64,000 nt of DNA, taken from Acidobacteriota bacterium (GTDB lineage: Bacteria > Acidobacteriota > Terriglobia > Terriglobales > Acidobacteriaceae). The stretch spans positions 62,001 through 126,000 of the forward strand of contig JAJYVF010000008.1 of assembly GCA_021792135.1 (NCBI GenBank). Reading direction: 5' to 3'. The position numbers were made by a program, and so were the translations under genes. Every line of letters begins with the position of its first letter. Within the stretch, counting starts at the first letter, position 1. Below, piece by piece: positions 33,319 through 42,148 of this stretch. The notes under the pieces were generated by a model. The model was not told where the DNA came from. It saw only the letters and a list, made by a program, of their open reading frames with translations, and did no database searches.

Positions 33319-36000
33319 ATGACCGGAACTGGTTTGCGGTGGCTGGCTGGGATTGCAGCCATCATCGGATTGTTGGCTGGCGCGCATCCGGCCTGTGAAG
33401 CAGTGGCCCAGGAACCTTCGACGCTGCCCTACATGAATCCCAGTCTGCCCCCGAAGGAGCGGGCAGAGGACCTGGTGCACCGGATGACGCTGGAAGAGAA
33501 GGCGTCGCAGCTGGTGAACCAGGCGCGGGCGATTCCGCGGCTCCACGTGCCGGCCTACGACTGGTGGAGCGAAGCTCTGCACGGCGTCGCCGTGGACGGC
33601 ACCACCGAGTTTCCCGAGCCCATCGGGCTGGCCGCAACCTTTGACGCACCGGGCATTCACACCATGGCTACCGACATCGGCACGGAGGCGCGCGTCGTGC
33701 ACGCCCAGGCGCTGCGCGCCGGAGGCTCGACGATCTTTCATGGGCTCGACTTCTGGGCTCCCAATGTCAATATCTTCCGCGATCCCCGCTGGGGACGCGG
33801 CCAGGAGACCTACGGCGAGGACCCGTTCCTGACCGGCCGCATGGCGGTGGCGTTTGTCACCGGTATGCAGGGCGACGATCCGAAGTATTACCGCGTGATC
33901 TCGACGCCCAAACACTTCTCCGTGCACAGCGGGCCGGAGCCGACCCGTCACTTTGCCGATGTGGACGTGAGCAAACACGACGAGCTGGACACCTACCTCC
34001 CGGCATTTCGCGCCGCCGTCACGGAGGGCCACGCGGGATCGGTGATGTGCGCGTATAACGCCATCAACGGCCAGCCTGCCTGCGCGAACCAGTTTCTCCT
34101 CCAGGACCAGCTGCGGGGCCACTGGGGCTTCCAGGGCTATGTAGTCTCCGACTGCGACGCCGTCGTGGATATCTTCACCGGCCACCATTACCGCCCCACC
34201 CAGGCGCAGTCCTCGGCGATTTCGCTGGAGCGCGGCATGGACAACGAGTGCGCCGATTTCTTTGCAAAGGTGAAGGACGACCACGACTACAAGCCATTCA
34301 TCGACGCGGTGCAGCAGGGCTATCTGAGCGAGGCTGCCATCGACCGGGCTCTGGTGCGGCTGTTTACGGCGCGCATCCGCCTGGGCATGTTCGATCCGCC
34401 CGGCTTGGATCCCTATAACAGGATTGACGAGAGCCAACTGAACAGTCCGGAGCACCGCGCGCTGGCCCGCAGCCTGGCCGAGGAATCGATGGTGCTGCTG
34501 AAGAACGATGGTGTGCTCCCGCTGAAGCCTTCGGTCACAAAGATTGCGGTCGTGGGTCCGCTTGCCGATCAGGCGAAGGTTCTGCTGGGCAACTACAACG
34601 GAACCCCAACCCACACCGTGACGGTGCTGGAGGGATTGAAAGCGGAGTTTCCCCAGGCGAAGATCACCTTCGTGCCGGGAACGCAGTTTCTGCGCAATGA
34701 CGGCAATCCCGTTCCCAACGATCTGCTGACCACCCCCGACGGAAAGCCGGGTCTGAAGGCCGAGTACGGACTGTGGGCCGGCGTGGAGCTCGCCGAGGGC
34801 GCGCGGCCGGCTCCGCTGACCAGCCGGGTCGAGCCCAACCTGGATCTCAGCAAGAACACATTGCCTTCGCAGGCCCGGGGACAGAAATCGCTGGGCGTGG
34901 AGTGGTCCGGATTCCTGACCCCGCCCGATACCGGCGACTATCTGCTGGGCATTCTGGCCGACGGCTTTGCCACCGTCTCCGTGGACGGCAGGACTGTGGC
35001 GCGGGAATTCCGCACCCGCGGACCGGAAGCGAAGCTGGGCCGGGTTCATCTGGAGAAAGGGCAGAAGGTCGCGCTGCGCGTGGTTTATGGCCAGATGGAT
35101 GAGAGCCAACTGAAGGCGCAGCTGATCTGGGCGCGTGTGAACAACGCGCCTTCGCCTGAAGCAGTCGCGGCGGCCAGAAATGCCGACGTCGTTCTCGCGG
35201 TGGTCGGCATCACCAGCGAACTGGAAGGCGAGGAGATGCCGGTCAGCGAGCCCGGATTCCTCGGCGGCGACCGCACCAGCATCGATCTCCCGGAGCCGGA
35301 AGAGGCTCTGCTGGAAGCCGTCGCCGCCACGGGCAAACCGCTGGTGGTGGTGCTGATGAACGGCAGCGCGCTGGCGGTGAACTGGGCCCAGGAGCATGCC
35401 AATGCCATCCTCGAAGCCTGGTATTCCGGAGAGGAGGGAGGCGCGGCCATCGCGGAGACGCTGAGCGGAAAGAATAATCCCGCCGGACGACTGCCGGTCA
35501 CCTTCTACAGGGATCTGAGCCAGCTCCCCAACTTCGAGAACTATTCAATGGCCGGGCGAACCTATCGCTACTTCGAGGGCAAGCCGCTTTATCCTTTCGG
35601 TTACGGCCTGAGCTACTCGACCTTCAGCTACAGCGATCTCAATCTTCCGCAGCCCGCACTGGCCGCCGGGCAACCGCTCAATGCCGACGTGACAGTCACC
35701 AATACCGGAAGCCGTGCCGGCGACGAAGTGGTCCAGCTCTACCTGAAGTTCCCCGGCGTCAGGGGTGCGCCGCTGAAGGCGCTGCGCGGCTTCCAGCGCA
35801 TTCACCTCGACCCGGGAGCGAGCCGGAAGGTCCACTTCGAGCTGAAGGGCCGCGACCTGGGCATGGTGACCGCGAACGGCGATCCCATCATCGCCGCGGG
35901 CCGATACACGGTCTTCATCGGCGGCGGCCAGCCGGATACGGGCGCCCCGGGGGTGACGGGGAACTTTGAAGTGCAGGAGCAGCAAAGCCTGCCGGAGTAA
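33319..36000 (+). CDS. GH3 beta-xylosidase/beta-glucosidase with PA14 and fibronectin-III-like domains, exported
   Basis: An 893-residue exported hydrolase. After the signal peptide come the GH3 N-terminal barrel (DWWSEALHGVA, FWAPNVNIFRDPRWGRGQET, TPKHFSVHSGPEP), the nucleophile Asp278 in GYVVSDCDAV, and the GH3 C-terminal domain (EESMVLLKNDGVLPL). A PA14 lectin-like domain is inserted at about 475-595 (GDYLLGILADGFATVSVDGR), and the protein ends in a fibronectin-III-like domain. The SEALHGV motif is usual in xylan 1,4-beta-xylosidases of the family, so beta-xylosidase is my preferred reading. ATG at 33319 follows GGGGGAATCGAG. First gene of the hemicellulose locus with GH51, GH43 and a LacI regulator. 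Confidence 0.9.
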   Translation: MTGTGLRWLAGIAAIIGLLAGAHPACEAVAQEPSTLPYMNPSLPPKERAEDLVHRMTLEEKASQLVNQARAIPRLHVPAYDWWSEALHGVAVDGTTEFPEPIGLAATFDAPGIHTMATDIGTEARVVHAQALRAGGSTIFHGLDFWAPNVNIFRDPRWGRGQETYGEDPFLTGRMAVAFVTGMQGDDPKYYRVISTPKHFSVHSGPEPTRHFADVDVSKHDELDTYLPAFRAAVTEGHAGSVMCAYNAINGQPACANQFLLQDQLRGHWGFQGYVVSDCDAVVDIFTGHHYRPTQAQSSAISLERGMDNECADFFAKVKDDHDYKPFIDAVQQGYLSEAAIDRALVRLFTARIRLGMFDPPGLDPYNRIDESQLNSPEHRALARSLAEESMVLLKNDGVLPLKPSVTKIAVVGPLADQAKVLLGNYNGTPTHTVTVLEGLKAEFPQAKITFVPGTQFLRNDGNPVPNDLLTTPDGKPGLKAEYGLWAGVELAEGARPAPLTSRVEPNLDLSKNTLPSQARGQKSLGVEWSGFLTPPDTGDYLLGILADGFATVSVDGRTVAREFRTRGPEAKLGRVHLEKGQKVALRVVYGQMDESQLKAQLIWARVNNAPSPEAVAAARNADVVLAVVGITSELEGEEMPVSEPGFLGGDRTSIDLPEPEEALLEAVAATGKPLVVVLMNGSALAVNWAQEHANAILEAWYSGEEGGAAIAETLSGKNNPAGRLPVTFYRDLSQLPNFENYSMAGRTYRYFEGKPLYPFGYGLSYSTFSYSDLNLPQPALAAGQPLNADVTVTNTGSRAGDEVVQLYLKFPGVRGAPLKALRGFQRIHLDPGASRKVHFELKGRDLGMVTANGDPIIAAGRYTVFIGGGQPDTGAPGVTGNFEVQEQQSLPE

Positions 36001-36067
36001 ATGGCGGTTTCGGGCGGAGAGAATCCGTGGAGGGGCGGAAGCCGCGGCAAAGCCGGGGCGGAGTGTG

Positions 36068-36079
36068 GTATACGTTTAC
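36068..36079. promoter_or_regulatory. Candidate LacI-family operator before the GH51 gene
   Basis: GTATACGTTTAC differs by one base from the perfect palindrome GTAAACGTTTAC with central CG, the typical LacI/GalR-type site. It lies 50 bases upstream of the GH51 start, and a LacI-family gene is at 39258. Confidence 0.5.
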
Positions 36080-36128
36080 TCGACCGTTTTATCCCCTCAT
36101 TGCCGAAGCTTCCAGGAAAGGTCCTCCC

Positions 36129-38048
36129 ATGAACCTGAAAACATCCGCAGTCCTGATGGCTCTGACACTCTGCTCCCTTGCTGCTGTGGGCGCGCGCGCC
36201 CAGTCGGCGCAATTGGGTCCGGCGGTGGTCACCATCCACGCCGATCAGCCGGTAGCGAAGGTCAGCCCCACCCTCTACGGCCTGATGACCGAGGAGATCA
36301 ACCACTCCTACGAGGGTGGCCTGTATGCCGAGATGGTGCAGAACAGCACCTTCCATTCCGACTGGTCCGGCGTTCCCGACTGGATCCTGGTGGAGAAGGG
36401 CAATTCGCAGGCGAAGGTGGGCGTGGACAAGTCCACCGGCCCCAGCCAGGCGCTGCCCTACAGCCTGCGCCTTGATGTGAGTCAGGCGAGCAAAGGTAAT
36501 CCCGCCGGGGTGCTGAATGACGGTTTCTGGGGCATGGCGCTGCAGGCTGATACCACCTACCGGGGCTCCTTCTATGCGAAGGAGGATGCAGCGGATGCAG
36601 GCCCGGTGGAGGTAAGTCTGGTCGGCAATCAGAGCGGCAAGGTTCTGGCCAGCGCCCAGGTTTCCGGCGTTGGGACGGACTGGAAGCAGTACAAATTCAC
36701 GCTGAAGACCGGCGCGATTCAGCCCTCCATGCAGAACCACCTCGCGTTCACCGTGGCTCACACGGGCACGCTGTGGCTGCAGGTGGTCACGCTGTTTCCG
36801 CCGACATACCACAACCGCCCCAACGGCACGCGCATCGACCTGATGGAAAAGCTGGCCGCCATGCACCCGGCCTTCCTGCGTTTTCCGGGCGGCAACTTCC
36901 TCGAAGGGGATCACATCGCCGACTGGTACGACTGGAAGAAGACGATCGGACCGCTGGTGGATCGGCCGGGCCATCCCAGCCCCTGGCGTTACTGGTCGAC
37001 AGACGGCTTTGGCCTCCTGGAGTTTCTCGAATGGTGTGAGGACCTGCACATGCAGCCGGTGCTCGCTGTCTATGCCGGCTACTCGCTGATGCACGAGCAT
37101 GTCAACCCCGGTCCGGACCTCGAGCCTTACGTGCAGAGCGCGCTCGACGAGATTGAATATGTCACCGGGGGTACCGATACCAAATGGGGGGCACAGCGGG
37201 CCGCCGACGGCCACCCGCAGCCCTTCCACCTGACCTATGTCGAAATCGGCAACGAGGACTGGTTTGACACTTCGGGCAGCTACGATGCCCGTTACGAGCA
37301 GTTCTGCAAAGCCATCAAGGCGAAGTATCCCGACCTGCAGCTGATCGCGACCACGCCGGTCAGCAGCGTTCGTCCCGATGTGATCGATGAGCACTTCTAT
37401 GTCCGCGCGACGCAGTTCTTCCACGACGCGCATCACTACGACGCGACCAACCGCAGCGGACCGAAGATCTTCGTCGGAGAATGGGCTACCCGCGAAGGCA
37501 CGCCCACGCCGAACTTCGGCGCTGCGCTGGGCGATGCGGCCTGGATGACGGGCCTGGAGCGCAACAGCGACATCGTCGTTATGGCCTCGTATGCGCCGCT
37601 GCTGGTCAACGTCAGCCCCGGCGCCATGCAGTGGGATACGGACCTGATCGGCTACGACGCGATGCGCAGTTACGGGTCGCCCAGCTACTACGCCCAGGTG
37701 ATGTTCGCCGGGAATCTGGGAAATGAACGGCCCGCGGCCGAGGTTCAGGGTGGCGGTCCCCGGTTCTTCTATTCGGTGACCGAGGATACGGCCAGAAAGC
37801 GGCTCTATCTGAAACTGGTGAATGGCGACTCCACTCCGCAGGCCGTGGAAATCGATCTTCCCGGAGCCACGCCCGCCTCCACGGGCAAGCTGACGCTGCT
37901 TAGCGCCCCCGGAACGCAGGCGGCCAACACCATGGATAACCCGACGGCCATCGTTCCCGTGGAAAGCAAGCTGCGCAACGTCGGCAGCACGCTCCACTAC
38001 AACGCCCCGCCGTATTCCATCCAGGTTCTGCAAATTGACCTGCGCTGA
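36129..38048 (+). CDS. Alpha-L-arabinofuranosidase, GH51, exported
   Basis: A 639-residue enzyme that removes terminal alpha-L-arabinofuranosyl groups from arabinan and arabinoxylan. It has a signal peptide (MNLKTSAVLMALTLCSLAAV, ending at ARAQ), a galactose-binding-like (CBM4/9) domain at about 100-220, then the GH51 barrel. The acid/base is Glu376 (YVEIGNEDWF) and the nucleophile Glu451 (FVGEWATREG); FLRFPGGNFLEGD is also family-typical. The C-terminal beta-sandwich ends NAPPYSIQVLQIDL. The start at 36129 is preceded by AGGAAAGG. The signal peptide points to periplasmic or external action, unlike many cytosolic GH51 enzymes. A LacI-type operator lies 50 bases upstream; GH43 follows after 52 bases. 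Confidence 0.92.
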   Translation: MNLKTSAVLMALTLCSLAAVGARAQSAQLGPAVVTIHADQPVAKVSPTLYGLMTEEINHSYEGGLYAEMVQNSTFHSDWSGVPDWILVEKGNSQAKVGVDKSTGPSQALPYSLRLDVSQASKGNPAGVLNDGFWGMALQADTTYRGSFYAKEDAADAGPVEVSLVGNQSGKVLASAQVSGVGTDWKQYKFTLKTGAIQPSMQNHLAFTVAHTGTLWLQVVTLFPPTYHNRPNGTRIDLMEKLAAMHPAFLRFPGGNFLEGDHIADWYDWKKTIGPLVDRPGHPSPWRYWSTDGFGLLEFLEWCEDLHMQPVLAVYAGYSLMHEHVNPGPDLEPYVQSALDEIEYVTGGTDTKWGAQRAADGHPQPFHLTYVEIGNEDWFDTSGSYDARYEQFCKAIKAKYPDLQLIATTPVSSVRPDVIDEHFYVRATQFFHDAHHYDATNRSGPKIFVGEWATREGTPTPNFGAALGDAAWMTGLERNSDIVVMASYAPLLVNVSPGAMQWDTDLIGYDAMRSYGSPSYYAQVMFAGNLGNERPAAEVQGGGPRFFYSVTEDTARKRLYLKLVNGDSTPQAVEIDLPGATPASTGKLTLLSAPGTQAANTMDNPTAIVPVESKLRNVGSTLHYNAPPYSIQVLQIDLR

Positions 38049-38100
38049 ACCGGTCTCCGGTGGTCCCTGGCTCGCGCCGAAACAGGCGGAGGGCAAAACC

Positions 38101-39153
38101 GTGTCTGCGGTGCGGGCCGGGATCTGCCGGTTGCCAGTTTGGGTCCTGCTGCTGTTGTTCTGTGCCCGTCTTGCCTTCGGAGAGCGGCCCCAGGCACTGA
38201 CCCTCACCGGGGACTACTGGGGAACGCATGACCCCTCCATCATCAAAGCCGGAACCACCTGGTACGTCTTCGCTACAGGCACGGCACGGGCCGGCGGGCA
38301 GTTCCAGATCCGCTGCTCGGCGGACCTGCTCGCATGGATGCTCTGCGGTCATGTCTTCGATCGCATTCCGCAGTGGATCCGCAGGGACAGCCCTGGCACG
38401 CGGGAGCTGTGGGCTCCGGACATCTCGCATGAGAACGGGGAATACCGCCTCTATTACGCGTATTCGCTGTTTGGGAAAAATACCTCCGGCATCGCCCTGG
38501 CGACCAACACCACCCTTGATCGCAACAGCCCCGATTACAAATGGGTCGACCGGGGTCTGGTGCTCCGTTCCACGGCCGCCGATGACTTCAATGCCATCGA
38601 TCCCAATCTTGTGGTCGACACCCGGGAACGCGCCTGGCTGGTCTTTGGCAGCTTCTGGAGCGGTATCAAAATGCGCCGCCTCGATGACCGCACCGGCCTG
38701 CTCTCGTCGATGGATACGACGCTGTACTCGCTGGCGGCGCGCCGGCGCCCGGCGCATCCGCCGCCTGCCCCGCCTGGTCTCCCCGCGGACTGGGAGGCCA
38801 TCGAAGCGCCGTTTATCGTCCACCATGGCGGCTACTACTACCTTTTCGACTCATGGGATCTCTGCTGCCGAGGCGTAAAGAGCACCTACCGCACCATGGT
38901 CGGACGATCGAGGCAGGTAACCGGCCCCTATGTGGATGAGAGCGGGGTAGCGTTGACCCGGGGAGGGGGTACGGAACTCCTGGCTGGCAATCAGCGCTGG
39001 GCGGGACCCGGCGGGGAATCGGTCCTGCTTCAGGCCCAGGGACCGGACCTGATCGTCTTCCACGCTTACGACGCGCATACCGGCAGGCCTGCTCTGCGGA
39101 TTTCCACGCTGACATGGAACAATGGCTGGCCTCAGGCAGCCCTGCAGCAGTAA
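38101..39153 (+). CDS. Endo-alpha-1,5-L-arabinanase-like GH43, exported
   Basis: A five-bladed beta-propeller glycosidase of about 350 residues acting on the alpha-1,5-arabinan backbone. The three catalytic acids are visible: Asp44 (GTHDPSII), the pKa-modulating Asp in FNAIDPNLVV, and the Glu in WEAIEAPFIVHH. The segments ELWAPDISHENGEYRLYYAY and GSFWSGIKM are characteristic of GH43 subfamily 4/5 arabinanases. I place the start at GTG 38101 because GGAGGG lies seven bases upstream and a signal peptide (LPVWVLLLLFCARLAFG) follows; the frame extends to 38035. Coupled with the GH51 gene, 52 bases upstream: the endo-enzyme makes oligomers that GH51 trims. Confidence 0.88.
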   Translation: MSAVRAGICRLPVWVLLLLFCARLAFGERPQALTLTGDYWGTHDPSIIKAGTTWYVFATGTARAGGQFQIRCSADLLAWMLCGHVFDRIPQWIRRDSPGTRELWAPDISHENGEYRLYYAYSLFGKNTSGIALATNTTLDRNSPDYKWVDRGLVLRSTAADDFNAIDPNLVVDTRERAWLVFGSFWSGIKMRRLDDRTGLLSSMDTTLYSLAARRRPAHPPPAPPGLPADWEAIEAPFIVHHGGYYYLFDSWDLCCRGVKSTYRTMVGRSRQVTGPYVDESGVALTRGGGTELLAGNQRWAGPGGESVLLQAQGPDLIVFHAYDAHTGRPALRISTLTWNNGWPQAALQQ

Positions 39154-39257
39154 GGAGCAACCTCCTGTGTTCGAAGGTGGAGGAATATCACTGCGGCATG
39201 CCGCTATTCATTCATGCTGTAAGGTTATGTTTTAGACACAATCTGCGAGTTTTTCCA

Positions 39258-40367
39258 ATGGCTGCTCCAAGCGAACCCACGAAACGCCGCTCCCGAAGGA
39301 AATCGGAGCGGATGGATATTCATGCCGTCGCCGAACTGGCTAAGGTTTCGATTGCCACTGTTTCCCGCACCATCAACAACGTGCCCACAGTCAATCCTGA
39401 TATGGCCAGACGGGTGTGGGAGGCGATTCGGGAGCTGAATTACTTTCCCAATACGCAGGCTCGCGCCCTGGTCTCCGGACGCAGCAGGATTCTCGGCCTG
39501 ATCGTCTCCGAAATCACCAATCCCTTCTTCCCGGAACTGATTCAGGTCTTTGAGGAGGTTGCGGTCGAGCACGGTTACGAAATCCTCATCGGTTCCACCA
39601 ACTACGATCCGGAACGCATGCAGCGGTGCATCCGGCGCATGGTCGAACGCAATGCCGACGGGGTCGCGGTGATGACCTTCGGGATCGAACAGCCGCTCCT
39701 GGAGCAGCTTGCCGATCGCAGAATTCCCCTCGTTTTCGTCGATCTGGGACCGGACAGGCCAGGCGTCAGTGTCCTGAAGGTTGACTACCATCACGGCATC
39801 CGCCAGGGAGTGCAGCATCTGGCCGCTCTGGGCCATCGGGATATCTCCTTCGTCTCCGGGCCCCTGCATCTGCACTCGGCACAGTCGAGGCTGGCGGCGT
39901 TCCGGAAATCACTGCAGGAATGCGGCATTCCGGTCCGTGAAAAGCTGATCATCGAGGGCGATCACGCCATGGAAGGCGGCGTGGCCGCCGCAGAGCAACT
40001 GCTGGCGGCCCGGACCCTGCCCACTGCCGTCATCTGCTCCAACGACATGCTGGCCATCGGCATGATGCATCAGTTTGCGCGCTCCGGCGTTCGCCTGCCC
40101 GACGACATTTCGCTTGTGGGCTTCGACGATATCCGGATCGCCGAAATGATGATTCCTTCGCTGACGTCGATCCAGATGTCCCGGGCCGAGCTGGCACGCG
40201 CGGCCGTTGCAGCGCTCCGCGCACATGTCGAAAAAGCCTCGCCTCGCCGCGAATACAACATCGACACGCGTCTCGTGGTTCGCCAGTCGACGGCATTTCC
40301 TCGCGGGACCATGACCAGTCTGCGCAAAGCCAACGGCCGGGAAGCGGGCTCTCGCGTGCCGCGGTAG
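39258..40367 (+). CDS. LacI family transcriptional regulator
   Basis: A 369-residue regulator. A basic N-terminal extension (KRRSRRKSER) precedes the LacI helix-turn-helix (DIHAVAELAKVSIATVSRTI) and hinge helix (NTQARALVSGRSRILGLIV). The periplasmic-binding-protein-like effector domain follows (EITNPFFPELIQVFEEVA, AVICSNDMLAIGMM, LVGFDDIRIAEMMIPSLTSI). Being the last gene of the GH3-GH51-GH43 group, it probably senses an arabinose- or xylose-derived ligand; the near-palindrome at 36068-36079 is a candidate site. ATG at 39258 gives the standard length; the frame is open from 39114. Confidence 0.9.
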   Translation: MAAPSEPTKRRSRRKSERMDIHAVAELAKVSIATVSRTINNVPTVNPDMARRVWEAIRELNYFPNTQARALVSGRSRILGLIVSEITNPFFPELIQVFEEVAVEHGYEILIGSTNYDPERMQRCIRRMVERNADGVAVMTFGIEQPLLEQLADRRIPLVFVDLGPDRPGVSVLKVDYHHGIRQGVQHLAALGHRDISFVSGPLHLHSAQSRLAAFRKSLQECGIPVREKLIIEGDHAMEGGVAAAEQLLAARTLPTAVICSNDMLAIGMMHQFARSGVRLPDDISLVGFDDIRIAEMMIPSLTSIQMSRAELARAAVAALRAHVEKASPRREYNIDTRLVVRQSTAFPRGTMTSLRKANGREAGSRVPR

Positions 40368-40933
40368 GGTAGCCCCGCCTGGTGGCGGGTCAGGCAGCAG
40401 GTCTGATTCAAAGGGATCGCCCCCCCTCGCGGGCCAGATCGCCGTTCCCTATGCAGACCCCGTCCTGGCCGATGCCGCCATTCTCGGCATCCTCCGAATC
40501 GAATACAGCATCGATCTGCCGCCGGGTTTTCCCACCCGCGATGCGACTGTCTCCATCGGCTACAAACCGAGCGCCATCGCCGGCCTCCCTTACATGCCTC
40601 CTTTCCAATCTGAGGTCCGCCCTGAGGACAAAGATCGCCGGTACATCAACACCATTGACTCCCGCGGTGATCGCAGATTCAGGGTCAATCGGCCGTGCTG
40701 TTCGGCAACCACGATCGGCAGCAGGACCGGTCCGCATCGTGTGGAAATCCTGTGACCCGCGTCACCGAAGGCGGCTCTTCCGGCCCGCTATCATGCACCC
40801 GGTCCCTGGAGTGGATCCGGATCGGAAGCCAGCGCACAGTTGCGGGGTGCCGGAATCTGCGGTACTCCTCAATCTGTGACGGGCTGCGGTTGACAGCCGG
40901 GCCCGAAGACCGAGATCCACAGGAGCGTCAGGC
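40368..40933. other. Intergenic region, partly remnant coding DNA
   Basis: About 565 bases between the LacI gene and the aminotransferase gene. From about 40435 to 40755 it carries coding-like DNA (separate entry). The last 180 bases show nothing recognisable apart from the AGGAG ribosome binding site of the next gene. Confidence 0.45.
40435..40755 (+). pseudogene. Coding-like fragment of unknown family
   Basis: A plus-strand frame without stops reads QIAVPYADPVLADAAILGIL, then RIEYSIDLPPGFPTRDATVS and GLPYMPPFQSEVRPEDKDRR, with third positions rich in G/C like true genes here. It has no good start codon or ribosome binding site, and the last 30 residues look out of frame. I do not recognise the family. 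It may be the remnant of a lost gene or a chance frame. Confidence 0.3.
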
Positions 40934-42127
40934 ATGACGGCACACACAGTTCAGCACGAACTATTACTGGCCCGCCGTATGGCTCGGCTGGGCACGGAAA
41001 CGGCTTTTGAGGTGCTCAGCAAGGCGCGTGCGCTGGAGCGCCAGGGCAGGAAGATTATCCACCTCGAAATCGGTGAGCCGGACTTCGATACGCCCGCCAA
41101 TATTGTCGATGCCGGCGTCGAAGCGCTGCGCAGCGGGTGGACTCATTACGGTCCCTCCGCCGGGCTGCCGGAGCTGCGCCAGACCATCGCCGACTATGTG
41201 AGCCGTACCCGCGGCGTTGAGGTTTCTCCGGATGAGGTGGTGGTGGTGCCGGGCGGCAAGCCGATCATCTTTTTCAGCATGCTGGCATTGATCGATGAGG
41301 GCGACGAGGTCATTTACCCCGATCCCGGATTTCCTATTTACCAGTCGATGATCGAGTACGTGGGCGGCAAAGCCGTGCCCGCGCCGCTGCGCGAGGAGCG
41401 GGACTTTGCCATGGACGTAGCGGAATTCGAGTCGCTGGTCAGCGACCGCACGAAGCTCATCATCCTGAACTCACCGCAGAACCCCACCGGCGGGATCCTG
41501 CCGCGCGCCGATATCGAGCGCATCGCCGCCATCCTCGGCGATCGCAACATCATGGTCCTGTCCGATGAGATTTACAGCCGGCTGCAGTTTGAAGGCGAGC
41601 CGTTCTCCATCCTGTCCGTCCCGGGCATGCAGGAACGCACGATTCTGCTCGACGGTTTCTCGAAGACCTACGCGATGACCGGCTGGCGCATCGGCTATGG
41701 CGTCATGCGCGCCGATCTGGCCACGCAGATCACCCGGCTCATGACCAATTCCAACTCCTGCACCGCCAGCTTTACGCAGATCGCCGGAATCGAGGCGCTG
41801 CTGGGCAATCAGAGTTCGGTCGATCGCATGCGGGCCGAGTTCGAGCAGCGCAGCCGGATCTTTGTGGATGGCCTGAACGAGATCCGGGGCTTCTCCTGCC
41901 GGATGCCGAAGGGCGCCTTCTATGCCTTCGCCAACATCCGCGAGACAGGCTGGCAGGCGAAGCCGCTGGCCGACGCGCTGCTGGAAGAGGCCGGAGTGGC
42001 CGCGCTGTCCGGGACTTCGTTCGGCGCATTCGGCGAGGGGTACCTGCGCTTCAGCGTGGCGAACTCCGTTTCGAGGCTGCGTGAGGCGCTGGACCGCATC
42101 GACCGCTGGGTGAAACAGAATCTTTAG
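40934..42127 (+). CDS. PLP-dependent aminotransferase, class I/II (aspartate aminotransferase-like)
   Basis: A 397-residue fold-type I aminotransferase. Visible are the substrate loop LEIGEPDFDTPANI, the PLP-phosphate region VVVVPGGKPIIFFSMLAL, NSPQNPTGG, the Asp that binds the pyridine nitrogen (LSDEIYSRL), and the Schiff-base Lys244 in DGFSKTYAMTGWRIGYG. The conserved C-terminal Arg is in EGYLRFSVANS. Substrate not predictable. ATG at 40934 is preceded by AGGAG. The transketolase gene follows after 21 bases, suggesting a two-gene operon that links an amino donor with a sugar-phosphate or keto-acid step. Confidence 0.9.
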   Translation: MTAHTVQHELLLARRMARLGTETAFEVLSKARALERQGRKIIHLEIGEPDFDTPANIVDAGVEALRSGWTHYGPSAGLPELRQTIADYVSRTRGVEVSPDEVVVVPGGKPIIFFSMLALIDEGDEVIYPDPGFPIYQSMIEYVGGKAVPAPLREERDFAMDVAEFESLVSDRTKLIILNSPQNPTGGILPRADIERIAAILGDRNIMVLSDEIYSRLQFEGEPFSILSVPGMQERTILLDGFSKTYAMTGWRIGYGVMRADLATQITRLMTNSNSCTASFTQIAGIEALLGNQSSVDRMRAEFEQRSRIFVDGLNEIRGFSCRMPKGAFYAFANIRETGWQAKPLADALLEEAGVAALSGTSFGAFGEGYLRFSVANSVSRLREALDRIDRWVKQNL

Positions 42128-42148
42128 CCCGGCCAGGGAGCAAAGCGT

